Positions 16,730 to 24,919 of a stretch of 64,000 nt of DNA are shown in pieces. This stretch comes from Aeromicrobium sp. Leaf245 (GTDB lineage: Bacteria; Actinomycetota; Actinomycetes; Propionibacteriales; Nocardioidaceae). The notes beneath the pieces are model-generated. The model made no database searches, was not told the origin of the DNA, and saw only the letters and a program-made list of their open reading frames with translations. Position 1 is the first letter of the stretch. Each line of letters opens with the position of its first letter. The translations under genes and the position numbers were made by a program. The DNA lies in the NCBI RefSeq assembly GCF_942548115.1, contig NZ_OW824151.1:1674001-1738000 (forward strand). The letters are read 5' to 3'.

Positions 16730-17140
16730 ATGGCCAGGACCTGTCCGTGCGGCACCGGCGACGCCTACGCGACGTGCTGCGGGCCGTTCCTCGCCGGTGG
16801 TGCGGCACCGACGGCCGAGCGGCTGATGCGGTCGCGCTACACCGCCTACGTGCTCGGCGACGGCGGCTACCTGCTGCGAACGTGGCACCCCACGACCCGG
16901 CCGGCGCGCATCGACCACGACCCGGCCCTCGTGTGGACCGGGCTGGAGGTGCTTCGCACCGAGGCTGGTCGGCCCGACGACTCCTTCGGTGTCGTCGAGT
17001 TCCGCGCGGCGTGGGGCGGGACCGATCGTGAGGCCGGGCTCGGCGTGCTCCACGAGGTCAGCCGCTTCGTGCGCGGCGACGAGGGGTGGCAGTACGTCCG
17101 CGGACGGATGGTCGAGGGCACGTCGTCACGCGCCCCGTGA
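16730..17140 (+). CDS. YchJ-family (UPF0225) SEC-C motif protein
   Basis: Protein of 136 aa with an N-terminal zinc-binding SEC-C-like motif, CPCGTGDAYATCCGPFLAG, followed by the YchJ core: AERLMRSRYTAYVLGDGGYLLRTWHPTTRP, VWTGLEVL and VVEFRAAWG...LHEVSRFVRGDEGWQYVRG, which adopts an NTF2-like fold. The cellular role is unknown; SEC-C motifs often mediate protein contacts. The ATG is preferred because the Cys motif begins at residue 5. It is divergent from nadE with only 37 bp between starts and ends 54 bp before glnA2. Confidence 0.88.
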   Translation: MARTCPCGTGDAYATCCGPFLAGGAAPTAERLMRSRYTAYVLGDGGYLLRTWHPTTRPARIDHDPALVWTGLEVLRTEAGRPDDSFGVVEFRAAWGGTDREAGLGVLHEVSRFVRGDEGWQYVRGRMVEGTSSRAP

Positions 17141-17154
17141 GGCGCGTCGGCCAC

Positions 17155-17170
17155 GTAACATCGCCGTAAC
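17155..17170 (+). promoter_or_regulatory. Partial GlnR-like half box upstream of glnA2
   Basis: GTAAC-N6-GTAAC occurs 25 bp upstream of the glnA2 ATG. It resembles half of the GlnR consensus (GTNAC-N6-GAAAC) with one base changed, and no second half is present. It may be a weak nitrogen-control site or chance. Confidence 0.3.
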
Positions 17171-17194
17171 ACGACCCGTGCGAGACTCAGCCCC

Positions 17195-18532
17195 ATGGGT
17201 AAGCAGGAAGACTTCGTCCTCCGGGCGCTCGAGGAGCGCGACGTCCGCTTCGTGCGGCTCTGGTTCACCGACGTCCTCGGGTCGCTCAAGTCCGTCGCGA
17301 TCGCTCCCGCCGAGCTCGAGGGTGCGTTCGCCGAGGGCATCGGCTTCGACGGGTCGGCCATCCAGGGCTTCGCCCGGGTGCACGAGGCCGACATGCTCCT
17401 CAAGCCCGATCCGTCGACGTTCCAGATCCTGCCGTGGCGGGGCGAGGCCCCCGCGACCGCGCGCATGTTCTGCGACATCGCGATGCCCGACGGCAGTGCG
17501 TCGTTCGCCGACCCGCGGCACGTGCTCAAGCGCACCTTGCACAAGGCGTCCGAGGCGGGCTTCACCTTCTACACGCACCCCGAGATCGAGTTCTACGTCT
17601 TCCGAGGCAAGCCCGACGTCGGCGGCAGGCCCGTGCCGGTCGACGACTCCGGGTACTTCGACCACACCGCCCAGGGCGGGGGACAGGACTTCCGTCGCGA
17701 GGTCATCACGATGCTCGAGAACATGGGCATCAGCGTCGAGTTCAGCCACCACGAGGGCGGACCCGGCCAGCAGGAGATCGACCTGCGCTACGCCGACGCC
17801 CTCTCCACGGCCGACAACGTCATGACCTTCCGCACCGTCGTGCGCGAGGTGGCCCTCAGCCAGGGCAAGTGGGCCTCCTTCATGCCCAAGCCCTTCACGG
17901 ACCACCCGGGCTCGGCGATGCACACGCACCTCTCGCTGTTCGAGGGTGACGAGAACGCCTTCTACGAGGCCGGGGCCGAGTACCAGCTCAGTGCCACGGG
18001 CCGCTCCTTCATCGCCGGGGTCCTGGAGCACACCCCCGAGATCACCGCCGTCACGAACCAGTGGGTCAACTCCTACAAGCGTCTGGCCAGCGGCTACGAG
18101 GCGCCCAACTACCTGAGCTGGGGCCACAACAACCGCTCCGCCCTCGTGCGGGTGCCGATGTACAAGCCGCACAAGAGCGGGTCCGCCCGTGTCGAGCACC
18201 GCGGCATCGACGCCGGCTGCAACCCCTACCTGACCTACGCCCTGGTGCTCGCCGCCGGGCTCAAGGGCATCGAGAACGGCTCGAGCCTGCCGCCCGAGAC
18301 CGAGGACAACGTGTGGTCGCTGACCGACCGTGAGCGCAAGGCGATGGGCCTCACGCCCATGCCGCGCAACCTGGACGAGGCGATCCGCGAGATGGAGAAC
18401 AGCGAGCTCGCGGCCGAGACCCTGGGCGAGCACGTCTTCGACTTCTTCCTGCGCAACAAGCGCCAGGAGTGGGAGGCCTACCGGTCCCAGGTCACCCAGT
18501 TCGAGATCGACCGGCTGCTGCCCGTGCTCTGA
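17195..18532 (+). CDS. glnA2: Glutamine synthetase type I, GlnA2 subtype
   Basis: Synthetase-fold enzyme of 445 aa. Motifs are complete: FTDVLGSLKSVAI, GFDGSAIQGFARVHEADM, EIEFYVF (metal Glu), GGPGQQEIDLRYADAL, KPFTDHPGSAMHTHLSLF (latch/ATP), NSYKRLASGYEAPNYLSWGHNNRSALVRVP and EHRGIDAGCNPYL. In the position where adenylylation-controlled enzymes have NLYDLPPEE, this protein has EDNVWSLTDRER, with Trp in place of Tyr, so it should not be controlled by GlnE. Length and sequence match mycobacterial GlnA2 (Rv2222c). GlnA2-type enzymes can act on glutamine or related amines, so 'glutamine synthetase' may not be the exact reaction. Confidence 0.93.
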   Translation: MGKQEDFVLRALEERDVRFVRLWFTDVLGSLKSVAIAPAELEGAFAEGIGFDGSAIQGFARVHEADMLLKPDPSTFQILPWRGEAPATARMFCDIAMPDGSASFADPRHVLKRTLHKASEAGFTFYTHPEIEFYVFRGKPDVGGRPVPVDDSGYFDHTAQGGGQDFRREVITMLENMGISVEFSHHEGGPGQQEIDLRYADALSTADNVMTFRTVVREVALSQGKWASFMPKPFTDHPGSAMHTHLSLFEGDENAFYEAGAEYQLSATGRSFIAGVLEHTPEITAVTNQWVNSYKRLASGYEAPNYLSWGHNNRSALVRVPMYKPHKSGSARVEHRGIDAGCNPYLTYALVLAAGLKGIENGSSLPPETEDNVWSLTDRERKAMGLTPMPRNLDEAIREMENSELAAETLGEHVFDFFLRNKRQEWEAYRSQVTQFEIDRLLPVL

Positions 18533-18588
18533 GGTCGGCGCGTCGGGTTGGCTGGAGACGCGACCGCTTGCAGTGGCTTCGGCTCGCT

Positions 18589-19020
18589 GCTGCGCCGCCT
18601 CGGCTCGCGCCGGGGTCGGCTTCCAAGAGGCCTCGACCGGGCGGCTGGCGCAGGACGCGGTCCGGGTTCTCGGGCTGTGGCGGGTGCTGGGGGTTGGGGG
18701 TTGGACGCACGATTCTCCTTCTGCGCGTCGGGGGTGGTCAGGGCTTCTCCCTTCTCGTGGACCGTTCCACGCGAAGGGACAATCACTGACGACCGCAGGC
18801 GCCGAGCGGTGTGGATTCCACCGTCTGGGCGCTCGTGCGGTGGAGGATCCACCGCGGGCACGCGCGAAGGGAGAATCCTGCGCCGATCACGCGCAAAGGA
18901 AGAATCGTGGGTCCACCCCCGGCACCAGATGAGTCCCGCGCCTCCGGACCGGCGCCCGCCCCAGGTCCCCGGTCGAGGCCTTTCGGAGACCGCCTCCCGC
19001 GAAGGCCGAGGCAGCGCACC
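18589..19020. repeat. Intergenic inverted-repeat element, copy C (MITE-like, no ORF)
   Basis: The 640-bp gap between glnA2 and glnE holds no gene. It contains a 432-bp element whose ends are 52-bp inverted repeats (18589-18640 and 18969-19020), about 77% matched with no gap; the inner 12 bases, GGCCTCGACCGG and its complement, are exact. The right end carries GGTCGAGGCCTTTCGGAGAC, also found at both ends of the 43-kb copy. Inside are hairpin units such as TTCTCCCTTCTCGTGGACCG...CGCGAAGG (18746-18785) and repeated CGCGAAGGGAGAATC words. Termini plus no coding capacity resemble a MITE; no transposase source is in the window. Confidence 0.75.
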
Positions 19021-19021
19021 G

Positions 19022-19061
19022 GTGAGTCGTGACCGCGGGCAGTGCGCCAGTGAGTCGTGAC
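19022..19061. repeat. Two direct copies of GTGAGTCGTGAC, 28-bp period
   Basis: GTGAGTCGTGAC starts at 19022 and again at 19050, each followed by a CGC/GACCGC tail. They lie immediately outside copy C of the inverted-repeat element and 110-150 bp upstream of the glnE start. A regulatory role for glnE or a footprint of the element are both possible. Confidence 0.55.
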
Positions 19062-19172
19062 GACCGCAGGTAGCGCAGGGGCAGGGCCACGTCGACCGCA
19101 AGCGGCAGCAGGTCCACGACCACCGCTAGGCAGCGCAGCCGCGGGTCGCGTCACGTGCCGTAGCCTGCAGCC

Positions 19173-22103
19173 GTGTCCACCGAGTCCCCGGAGCTGGCCC
19201 TTGCCCGACGCGGCTTCCTCGACGGCGCTGCGGCGGCTGCGCACCTGGCCCGCCTCGAGGGCATCGACGACGCCCTGGTCGAGCAGGTGGCGGCCGTGGC
19301 CAGTCCCGACACGGCGCTCTCCTCCCTCGTCGCGATCGCCGAGGCGTGGGGCACCGACCGGCTGCTGACGACCCTGCGGGCCGACGACGAGCTGCGCCAG
19401 CGCCTGCTCATCGTGCTGGGCACGAGCGAGGCGCTCGGCGACTTCCTGGCCCGCCACCCCGAGCACGTCGAGGACCTGGGCGCCGACCGCCTGTCGCCCG
19501 TGCCCCTCGACCTCGCGACGATGCGTGAGCAGCTGGGCGAGGTGGACGACGCCGACGAGCTGCGGGTCGCGTACCGACGCAAGCTGCTGCACGTCGCCGC
19601 CCGCGACCTGACCGCGCTCACCGGCTTCGAGGAGTCCGCCGGGGAGCTGGCGGACCTCGCGGTGGCCACGCTGGGTGCGGCGCTGGACCTGGCGCGCCGA
19701 CAGGAGCCCGACTCCGACAGCGTGCGGCTCGCCGTGATCGCCATGGGCAAGACCGGCGGTCGCGAGCTCAACTACGTGAGCGACGTCGATGTGATCTTCG
19801 TGCACGAGCCCGCGGAGGGTGCGGACGAGCAGACCGCCTCCCGCGTGGCCGCACGGCTCGCGTCGACGATGATGCGCCTCTGCTCGGACCACACGCGCGA
19901 GGGCACCATCTGGGAGGTCGACGCCAACCTCCGGCCGGAGGGCAACCAGGGCCCGCTGAGCAGGACCTTGCGCAGCCACGTGGCCTACTACGACCGCTGG
20001 GCCTCCACGTGGGAGTTCCAGGCCCTGCTCAAGGCGCGGTTCGCGGCCGGAGACGCCGAGGTCGGACAGGCCTACCTGGACGCGCTGTCGCCGAAGGTGT
20101 GGGAGGCGAGCACGCGCGAGAACTTCGTGCGCGAGGTCCGTGCCATGCGCACCCGCGTGATCGAGAACATCCCGTCCCAGCAGCGCGAGCGCCAGCTCAA
20201 GCTGGGCGCGGGCGGCCTGCGCGACGTCGAGTTCGCGGTCCAGCTGCTCCAGCTCGTGCACGGGCGGGGCGACGAGTCGCTGCGCAGCCCCACCACGCTG
20301 GAGGCGCTGCGCGAGCTGACCGAGGGCGGCTACGTGGGCCGGCGCGACGGTGCCGCCATGGAGGACGCCTACGAGTTCCTGCGCACCCTGGAGCACCGCA
20401 TCCAGCTCTACCGGCTGCGCCGCAACCACGTCGTGCCCGACGACCTCGAGGACCTGCGCCGCCTCGGCCGGTCCATGGGCTACCGCCAGAACCCGGCCGA
20501 GGGCCTGGAGAAGGACTGGAACGCCCACAAGCGCCTCGTGCGGCGCCTGCACGAGAAGCTCTTCTACCAACCGCTGCTGGAGGCGGTCACGTCGTTGCCG
20601 GACGAAGGGCTGCGGCTCACGCCGGAGGCCGCCCAGGCACGGCTCATGGCTCTGGGCTTCGTGGACCCCAAGGGCGCGCTCGGCCACATCCAGGCGCTCA
20701 CGTCGGGGGTCTCGCGGCGGGCCGCCATCCAGCGGTCGCTGCTTCCGGCGATGCTGCAGTGGTTCGCCGAGTCGCCGTCCCCCGACGCCGGCCTGCTCAC
20801 GTTCCGGCGGATCAGCGAGTCGCTCGGCGAGTCCCACTGGTACCTGCGCAAGCTGCGCGACGAGGGTGAGGGCGCCGAGCAGCTCGCCGCGGTCGTCGGC
20901 TCCAGCCGCTACGTGTCCGACCTCATCCAGCGAGCTCCGGACTCGGTCGCCCTGCTCGGCGACGACGACGAGCTCGTGCCGCGCGACGGCGAGCGTCTGC
21001 GCGGCGAGATGCAGCTGGCCGCCCGTCGGCACACGACGCCGGAGCAGGCCATCAAGGCCGTGCGGCGGGTCCGTCGTCGCGAGCTCTCCCGCGTCGGGAT
21101 CGCCGACGTGCTCGGCCGGCTCGACGTCGACGAGGTCGGCGTGGCGCTCTCCGACATCGCCGAGGCCACCCTCGCGGCCGCGCTCGCGGCCTGCATCGAC
21201 GCCGTGACCCGGCAGCGCGAGGAGGCCGGCAAGGACCCGTTCCCCACGCGCATGGCCATCGTGCTGATGGGCCGGCTCGGGGGGCGGGAGTCCGGCTACG
21301 GCTCGGACGCCGACGTCATGTTCGTGCACGAGCCCCGACCCGGTGCCGACGACGGCGAGGCGGCGGCTGCGGCGACTGCGGTCGCGACCACGCTGCGCAA
21401 GGTCCTCTCGACCCCGGGGGACGACCCGCCGCTGGAGGTCGACGCCGACCTCAGGCCCGACGGTCGCAACGGACCGCTGGTGCGCTCGTTCGCCGCATAC
21501 GTCTCCTACTACGAGAAGTACTCGGCCGTGTGGGAGGCGCAGGCGTTGCTGCGTGCGCGGGCGAGCGTCGGCGACCCGGAGCTCTGCGAGCGGTTCACCG
21601 AGCTCGTCAACCCGCTGCGGTGGCCGGAGCAGGGCATGTCCGAGGCCGAGGTCCGCGAGATCCGCCGGATCAAGGCGCGGGTCGAGTCGGAGCGGCTGCC
21701 CCGGGGCGCGAACCCCAAGACCCACCTGAAGCTCGGACGCGGCGGCATCGCCGACGTCGAGTGGACGGTGCAGCTGCTGCAGCTTCAGCACGCCCACGCC
21801 GTCCCGGGCCTGCGCACGACGTCGACGCTCGGCGCCCTGTCGGCGGCCGCCGAGGCGGACCTGGTGACGGCCGAGGACGCCGAGGTGCTGAGCCGCGCCT
21901 GGCAGCTGGTGAGCCGGCTGCGCAACGCCGTCGTCCTCATGCGTGCCAAGCCCGCCGAGTCCATGGTGGAGCAGTCCGACGAAAGGGCAGGCGTGGCGCA
22001 CCTGCTGGGATACGGTCAGCAGCACAGCGAACGCATGATCGACGACTACCTGCGTGCCACCCGGCACGCACGGCAGGTCGTCGAACGGATCTTCTGGGAG
22101 TGA
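19173..22103 (+). CDS. glnE: Bifunctional glutamine synthetase adenylyltransferase/deadenylyltransferase
   Basis: Controls glutamine synthetase by adding or removing AMP on a conserved tyrosine. 976 aa, the usual actinobacterial length. Two nucleotidyltransferase domains are visible. The first has AVIAMGKTGGRELNYVSDVDVIFVHEP (GG...DVDV metal site) and EVDANLRPEGNQGPL. The second has AIVLMGRLGGRESGYGSDADVMFVHEP and EVDADLRPDGRNGPLV. Each is followed by a helical bundle with LKLGAGGLRDVEFAVQLLQL and LKLGRGGIADVEWTVQLLQL respectively. The GTG start fits the family N terminus. Its probable target here is GlnA1 at 55.6-57.0 kb, which keeps the modifiable Tyr, and not the adjacent GlnA2. Confidence 0.96.
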   Translation: MSTESPELALARRGFLDGAAAAAHLARLEGIDDALVEQVAAVASPDTALSSLVAIAEAWGTDRLLTTLRADDELRQRLLIVLGTSEALGDFLARHPEHVEDLGADRLSPVPLDLATMREQLGEVDDADELRVAYRRKLLHVAARDLTALTGFEESAGELADLAVATLGAALDLARRQEPDSDSVRLAVIAMGKTGGRELNYVSDVDVIFVHEPAEGADEQTASRVAARLASTMMRLCSDHTREGTIWEVDANLRPEGNQGPLSRTLRSHVAYYDRWASTWEFQALLKARFAAGDAEVGQAYLDALSPKVWEASTRENFVREVRAMRTRVIENIPSQQRERQLKLGAGGLRDVEFAVQLLQLVHGRGDESLRSPTTLEALRELTEGGYVGRRDGAAMEDAYEFLRTLEHRIQLYRLRRNHVVPDDLEDLRRLGRSMGYRQNPAEGLEKDWNAHKRLVRRLHEKLFYQPLLEAVTSLPDEGLRLTPEAAQARLMALGFVDPKGALGHIQALTSGVSRRAAIQRSLLPAMLQWFAESPSPDAGLLTFRRISESLGESHWYLRKLRDEGEGAEQLAAVVGSSRYVSDLIQRAPDSVALLGDDDELVPRDGERLRGEMQLAARRHTTPEQAIKAVRRVRRRELSRVGIADVLGRLDVDEVGVALSDIAEATLAAALAACIDAVTRQREEAGKDPFPTRMAIVLMGRLGGRESGYGSDADVMFVHEPRPGADDGEAAAAATAVATTLRKVLSTPGDDPPLEVDADLRPDGRNGPLVRSFAAYVSYYEKYSAVWEAQALLRARASVGDPELCERFTELVNPLRWPEQGMSEAEVREIRRIKARVESERLPRGANPKTHLKLGRGGIADVEWTVQLLQLQHAHAVPGLRTTSTLGALSAAAEADLVTAEDAEVLSRAWQLVSRLRNAVVLMRAKPAESMVEQSDERAGVAHLLGYGQQHSERMIDDYLRATRHARQVVERIFWE

Positions 22104-23308
22104 CCACGGTGCTGGGGACGGACGGGGGGCCGGGAACCGACGCGGTCACGACCCATGATCGGGCGACGTCGCGCCGAGGTGCGGTCCGCTCCGTGGTGGC
22201 CACGCTGCTGCTCGCCCTCGTGGCCACGGTCCTCGGCGCCACGTCGGGGCCTGCGCTGGCCGACGAGGTCCCGGAGCCGCCAGCGGCGACCGCGGTGGTG
22301 CCGGTCGAGCCGCCCGTGGTGACGGGCACGTCGCGCTACGGCTCGACCCTCACCGCCTCACCGGGCACGTGGAGCCCCACCGACGCCTCCGTCGCGTACC
22401 AGTGGCTGCGCGACGGTGCCCCGATCGGCGAGGCGACCGCCGCCACCTACCGCCTGGGTGCTGCCGACCACGCCCGCGCGGTCTCGGTGCGGGTCACCGC
22501 CTCGAGCCCGGAGCTCGACGACGCCGTCACGACCACGGCACCGACCACGGTCGGTCCGGCCCTGCTGGTCTCGCGCGCCCGGCCCGTCGTCTCGGGCACC
22601 CGCCGCTACGGCAAGACCCTGACCGCCTCGGCGGGACGGTGGAGCACCGGGGGAGTCACGCTGCGCTACCGCTGGTACCGCGACCGCAAGCCGGTCGCCG
22701 GTGCCACCCGGCGCACGTACACGATCAAGCCCGGCGACGTCGGCCACCGGCTGGCGGTGCGGGTGACCGCCTCCAAGCGCTACCACCAGACGCGCTGGGC
22801 GGCCTCGCTCTCGACGGGCCTGGTCAAGCACCGGCGCGACGTGCGACGCACGATCACCTACTCGGTGAGGCGCAACGGCTCGAAGGCGAGCCTGTCCACG
22901 TTCCGCACCCAGGCCGCTCAGACGTTGGCCGACGCACGCGGCTGGCGCGGTGGAGGCATCCGGTTCAAGGAGGTCTCGAAGGGCGGGTCGTTCACCCTCG
23001 TCCTCGCGAAGGCCTCCCGCGTGCCGTCGTACTCCTCGGGCTGCAGCTCCACGTACAGCTGCCGGGTCGGGCGCAACGTCATCATCAACGAGACGCGCTG
23101 GAACAAGGGCACGTCGGTGTGGTCGAAGGCCCGGCGCTCGATCCGCGACTACCGGCACATGGTGGTGAACCACGAGGTCGGACACTTCCTCGGCAAGGGT
23201 CACGTGCGCTGCCCGGGCAAGGGCAAGGCGGCCCCGGTCATGCAGCAGCAGTCGAAGGGCCTGCAGGGATGCAAGGCCAACCCCTGGCCGAAGACGGGCG
23301 AGCTCTGA
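22100..23308 (+). CDS. Secreted DUF3152 metzincin-like protein with two Ig-like repeats
   Basis: Exported protein of 402 aa. The N terminus has a twin-arginine-free Sec signal (SVVATLLLALVATVLGATSGPALA, cleavage after ALA). Two repeated beta-rich units of about 85 residues follow, beginning PPVVTGTSRYGSTLTASPGTWS and RPVVSGTRRYGKTLTASAGRWS, each containing YQWLRDG/YRWYRDR. The C-terminal half is DUF3152: ITYSVRRNGSKASLSTFRTQAAQTLADARGWRGGGIRF, SSGCSSTYSCRVGRNVIINETRW and HMVVNHEVGHFLGKGHVRCPGKG. The HEVGHFLGKGH sequence fits the HExxHxxGxxH zinc site of metzincins. The GTG overlaps the glnE stop (GTGA), so it may be co-expressed; another GTG three codons on is possible. Confidence 0.88.
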   Translation: MTTVLGTDGGPGTDAVTTHDRATSRRGAVRSVVATLLLALVATVLGATSGPALADEVPEPPAATAVVPVEPPVVTGTSRYGSTLTASPGTWSPTDASVAYQWLRDGAPIGEATAATYRLGAADHARAVSVRVTASSPELDDAVTTTAPTTVGPALLVSRARPVVSGTRRYGKTLTASAGRWSTGGVTLRYRWYRDRKPVAGATRRTYTIKPGDVGHRLAVRVTASKRYHQTRWAASLSTGLVKHRRDVRRTITYSVRRNGSKASLSTFRTQAAQTLADARGWRGGGIRFKEVSKGGSFTLVLAKASRVPSYSSGCSSTYSCRVGRNVIINETRWNKGTSVWSKARRSIRDYRHMVVNHEVGHFLGKGHVRCPGKGKAAPVMQQQSKGLQGCKANPWPKTGEL

Positions 23309-23314
23309 CCCGGC

Positions 23315-23593
23315 TCAGCCTGCCGCGCGCAGCAGGTGCTCGCGCTCGGTCTGGTTGAGCCCGCCCCACACGCCGAACGGCTCGCGCACCGAGAGCGCGT
23401 GGTCGAGGCACTGCTGGACCACGGGACACGTCGCGCACAGCGCCTTCGCCGCGGCCTCGCGCCGACGTCGGCGCGGCCCGCGCTCCGTCTCCGGCGGGAA
23501 GAACGTCTCCGTGTCCACGCCACGGCACGCTCCCGCGTGCTGCCACTCGTACGATTCCTGGATCGGATCCGGAAGTCGGCTGGTGCTCGCCAC
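23315..23593 (-). CDS. WhiB-family iron-sulfur transcription factor, WhiB3/WhiD-like
   Basis: Cytoplasmic 4Fe-4S protein of 92 aa that partners sigma factors and responds to redox or NO. The four cluster cysteines are in WQHAGACRGVDTETFF and KALCATCPVVQQCLDH (C-x2-C-x5-C), followed by the GVWGGLN turn and a basic C terminus. The sequence around DTETFFPPETERGPRRRRREAAAKALC is closer to WhiB3/WhiD than to WhiB1 or WhiB4. The start is GTG. It lies immediately downstream of the DUF3152 gene on the opposite strand. WhiB3 controls lipid anabolism in mycobacteria, so proximity to the lipid genes is suggestive. Confidence 0.93.
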   Translation of the reverse strand: MASTSRLPDPIQESYEWQHAGACRGVDTETFFPPETERGPRRRRREAAAKALCATCPVVQQCLDHALSVREPFGVWGGLNQTEREHLLRAAG

Positions 23594-23686
23594 GATGCCC
23601 TCCTGACGCTACGCGGGATGTTTCCCTCATCAGGAGTTCGCCGCCGCCGACCCGGAGGATGGGTGGGTCGAGTGTGACGAAGAAGG

Positions 23687-24919
23687 TCAGGCGGTGCGCT
23701 CCATGCGCAGCTGGAAGACGTCGAGGTACCCGGCGGCGAAGCCCGCCTCGCAGTACGCGAGGTAGAAGTCCCACAGACGCCGGAAGGTCTCGTCGAAGCC
23801 GAACGTCGCGATGTCGGCCCAGTTGCGGTCGAAGTCGTCGCGCCAGCGGCGCAGCGTGCGGGCGTAGTCCTGGCCGAGGGATCGGCGCTCGGTGACCTCG
23901 AGCCCGCGGGTGTGGTTCGCGAGCGAGAGGTCGATCGCCTCGGGGGAGGGGATGAGACCGCCGGGGAAGATGTACTTCTGGATCCACCCGTAGGAGTTGC
24001 GCGTCGTCAGGTACCGGTGGTGCGCCATCGTGATGGCCTGGATCGAGACCTTGCCGCCGGGGGCGAGCACCTCGTCGATCTTGGCGAAGTACGTGGGCCA
24101 GTACTCCTCGCCCACGGCCTCGATCATCTCGCAGCTGACCACGGCGTCGAACTCGCCCGTGACGTCGCGGTAGTCCTGCAGGCGCAGGTCGATGCGGTCG
24201 GACACCCCTGCCGCCTCGAAGTGCTCGCGGGCCAGGGCGGCCTGCTCGCTGGAGATCGTGATCGTCGTGACCTGTGCGCCGCGCTGCGCAGCGCGGATGG
24301 CCAGCGAGCCCCAGCCGCTGCCGATCTCGAGCACCCGCGTGCCCTCGCCGACGCCGGCCTGGTCGAGGATGCCGTCGAGCTTGCGCTGCTGAGCGCGCTC
24401 GAGCGACTCGTCGGGGCTCTCGAACCACGCGGCCGAGTACGTCATCGACGGGTCGAGGAAGCGCTGGAACAGGTCGTTGGAGAGGTCGTAGTGGCGCTCG
24501 ATGTTGGAACGAGAGCCTTCCTTGGTGTTCCGCTCGTGCTGGGGCAGCTGGCGATCGACGAGCGCGCGCAGCTTCTGCAGTGCCGGCGGCACGATCGTGG
24601 TGAGGCGCTCGGCGAACGGCGTGAGCAGGTCGGCCAGGTCGGTGTCGGGGCCCTCGGTCCAGTCGCCGGCCATGTAGGCCTCGCCGAAGCCGATCTTGGT
24701 GTCGTGGCCGAGTCGGCTGAAGAAGGCCGCGGGTCGGCGGATCTGCATCTCGGGTGCGGCTGCGCCGCCGGCGCCCCAGGCGGTGCCGTCGGGGAACGTC
24801 AGACGGACGGGGAGCGTGTTGATGGCGGGCCGCACCACAGCCTTGGCCACACGTGCCTTGAAGGGGGTGCGCGGTGTCTGCGCGACGCCGGGCCAGCGGG
24901 TGGCAAGGGTGTCGGTCAT
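23687..24919 (-). CDS. cfa: Cyclopropane-fatty-acyl-phospholipid synthase family methyltransferase
   Basis: SAM-dependent methyltransferase of 410 aa that acts on the double bond of phospholipid acyl chains to give cyclopropane or methyl-branched chains. The N-terminal Cfa domain reads FFSRLGHDTKIGFGEAYMAGDWTEGPDTDLADLLTPF. The catalytic domain has RSNIERHYDLSNDLFQRFLDPSMTYSAAWF, the SAM loop VLEIGSGWGSLAIRAAQRG, VSCEMIEAVGEEYWPTYF (active-site Glu) and QKYIFPGGLIPSPEAI. It overlaps the DUF1365 gene by ATGA and is the last gene of a four-gene operon. The set cfa-DUF1365-FAD oxidoreductase matches M. tuberculosis ufaA1 (Rv0447c)-Rv0448c-Rv0449c. Confidence 0.93.
   Translation of the reverse strand: MTDTLATRWPGVAQTPRTPFKARVAKAVVRPAINTLPVRLTFPDGTAWGAGGAAAPEMQIRRPAAFFSRLGHDTKIGFGEAYMAGDWTEGPDTDLADLLTPFAERLTTIVPPALQKLRALVDRQLPQHERNTKEGSRSNIERHYDLSNDLFQRFLDPSMTYSAAWFESPDESLERAQQRKLDGILDQAGVGEGTRVLEIGSGWGSLAIRAAQRGAQVTTITISSEQAALAREHFEAAGVSDRIDLRLQDYRDVTGEFDAVVSCEMIEAVGEEYWPTYFAKIDEVLAPGGKVSIQAITMAHHRYLTTRNSYGWIQKYIFPGGLIPSPEAIDLSLANHTRGLEVTERRSLGQDYARTLRRWRDDFDRNWADIATFGFDETFRRLWDFYLAYCEAGFAAGYLDVFQLRMERTA

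Noticed and set aside
18541..19172. Possible CRISPR array
   Set aside because: Repeats are inverted and irregular, not direct repeats with constant spacers; no cas genes in the window.
18783..22067. Minus-strand open frame of 1094 codons opposite glnE
   Set aside because: It is the shadow of glnE in high-GC DNA: no recognisable domain, antisense to a complete enzyme.
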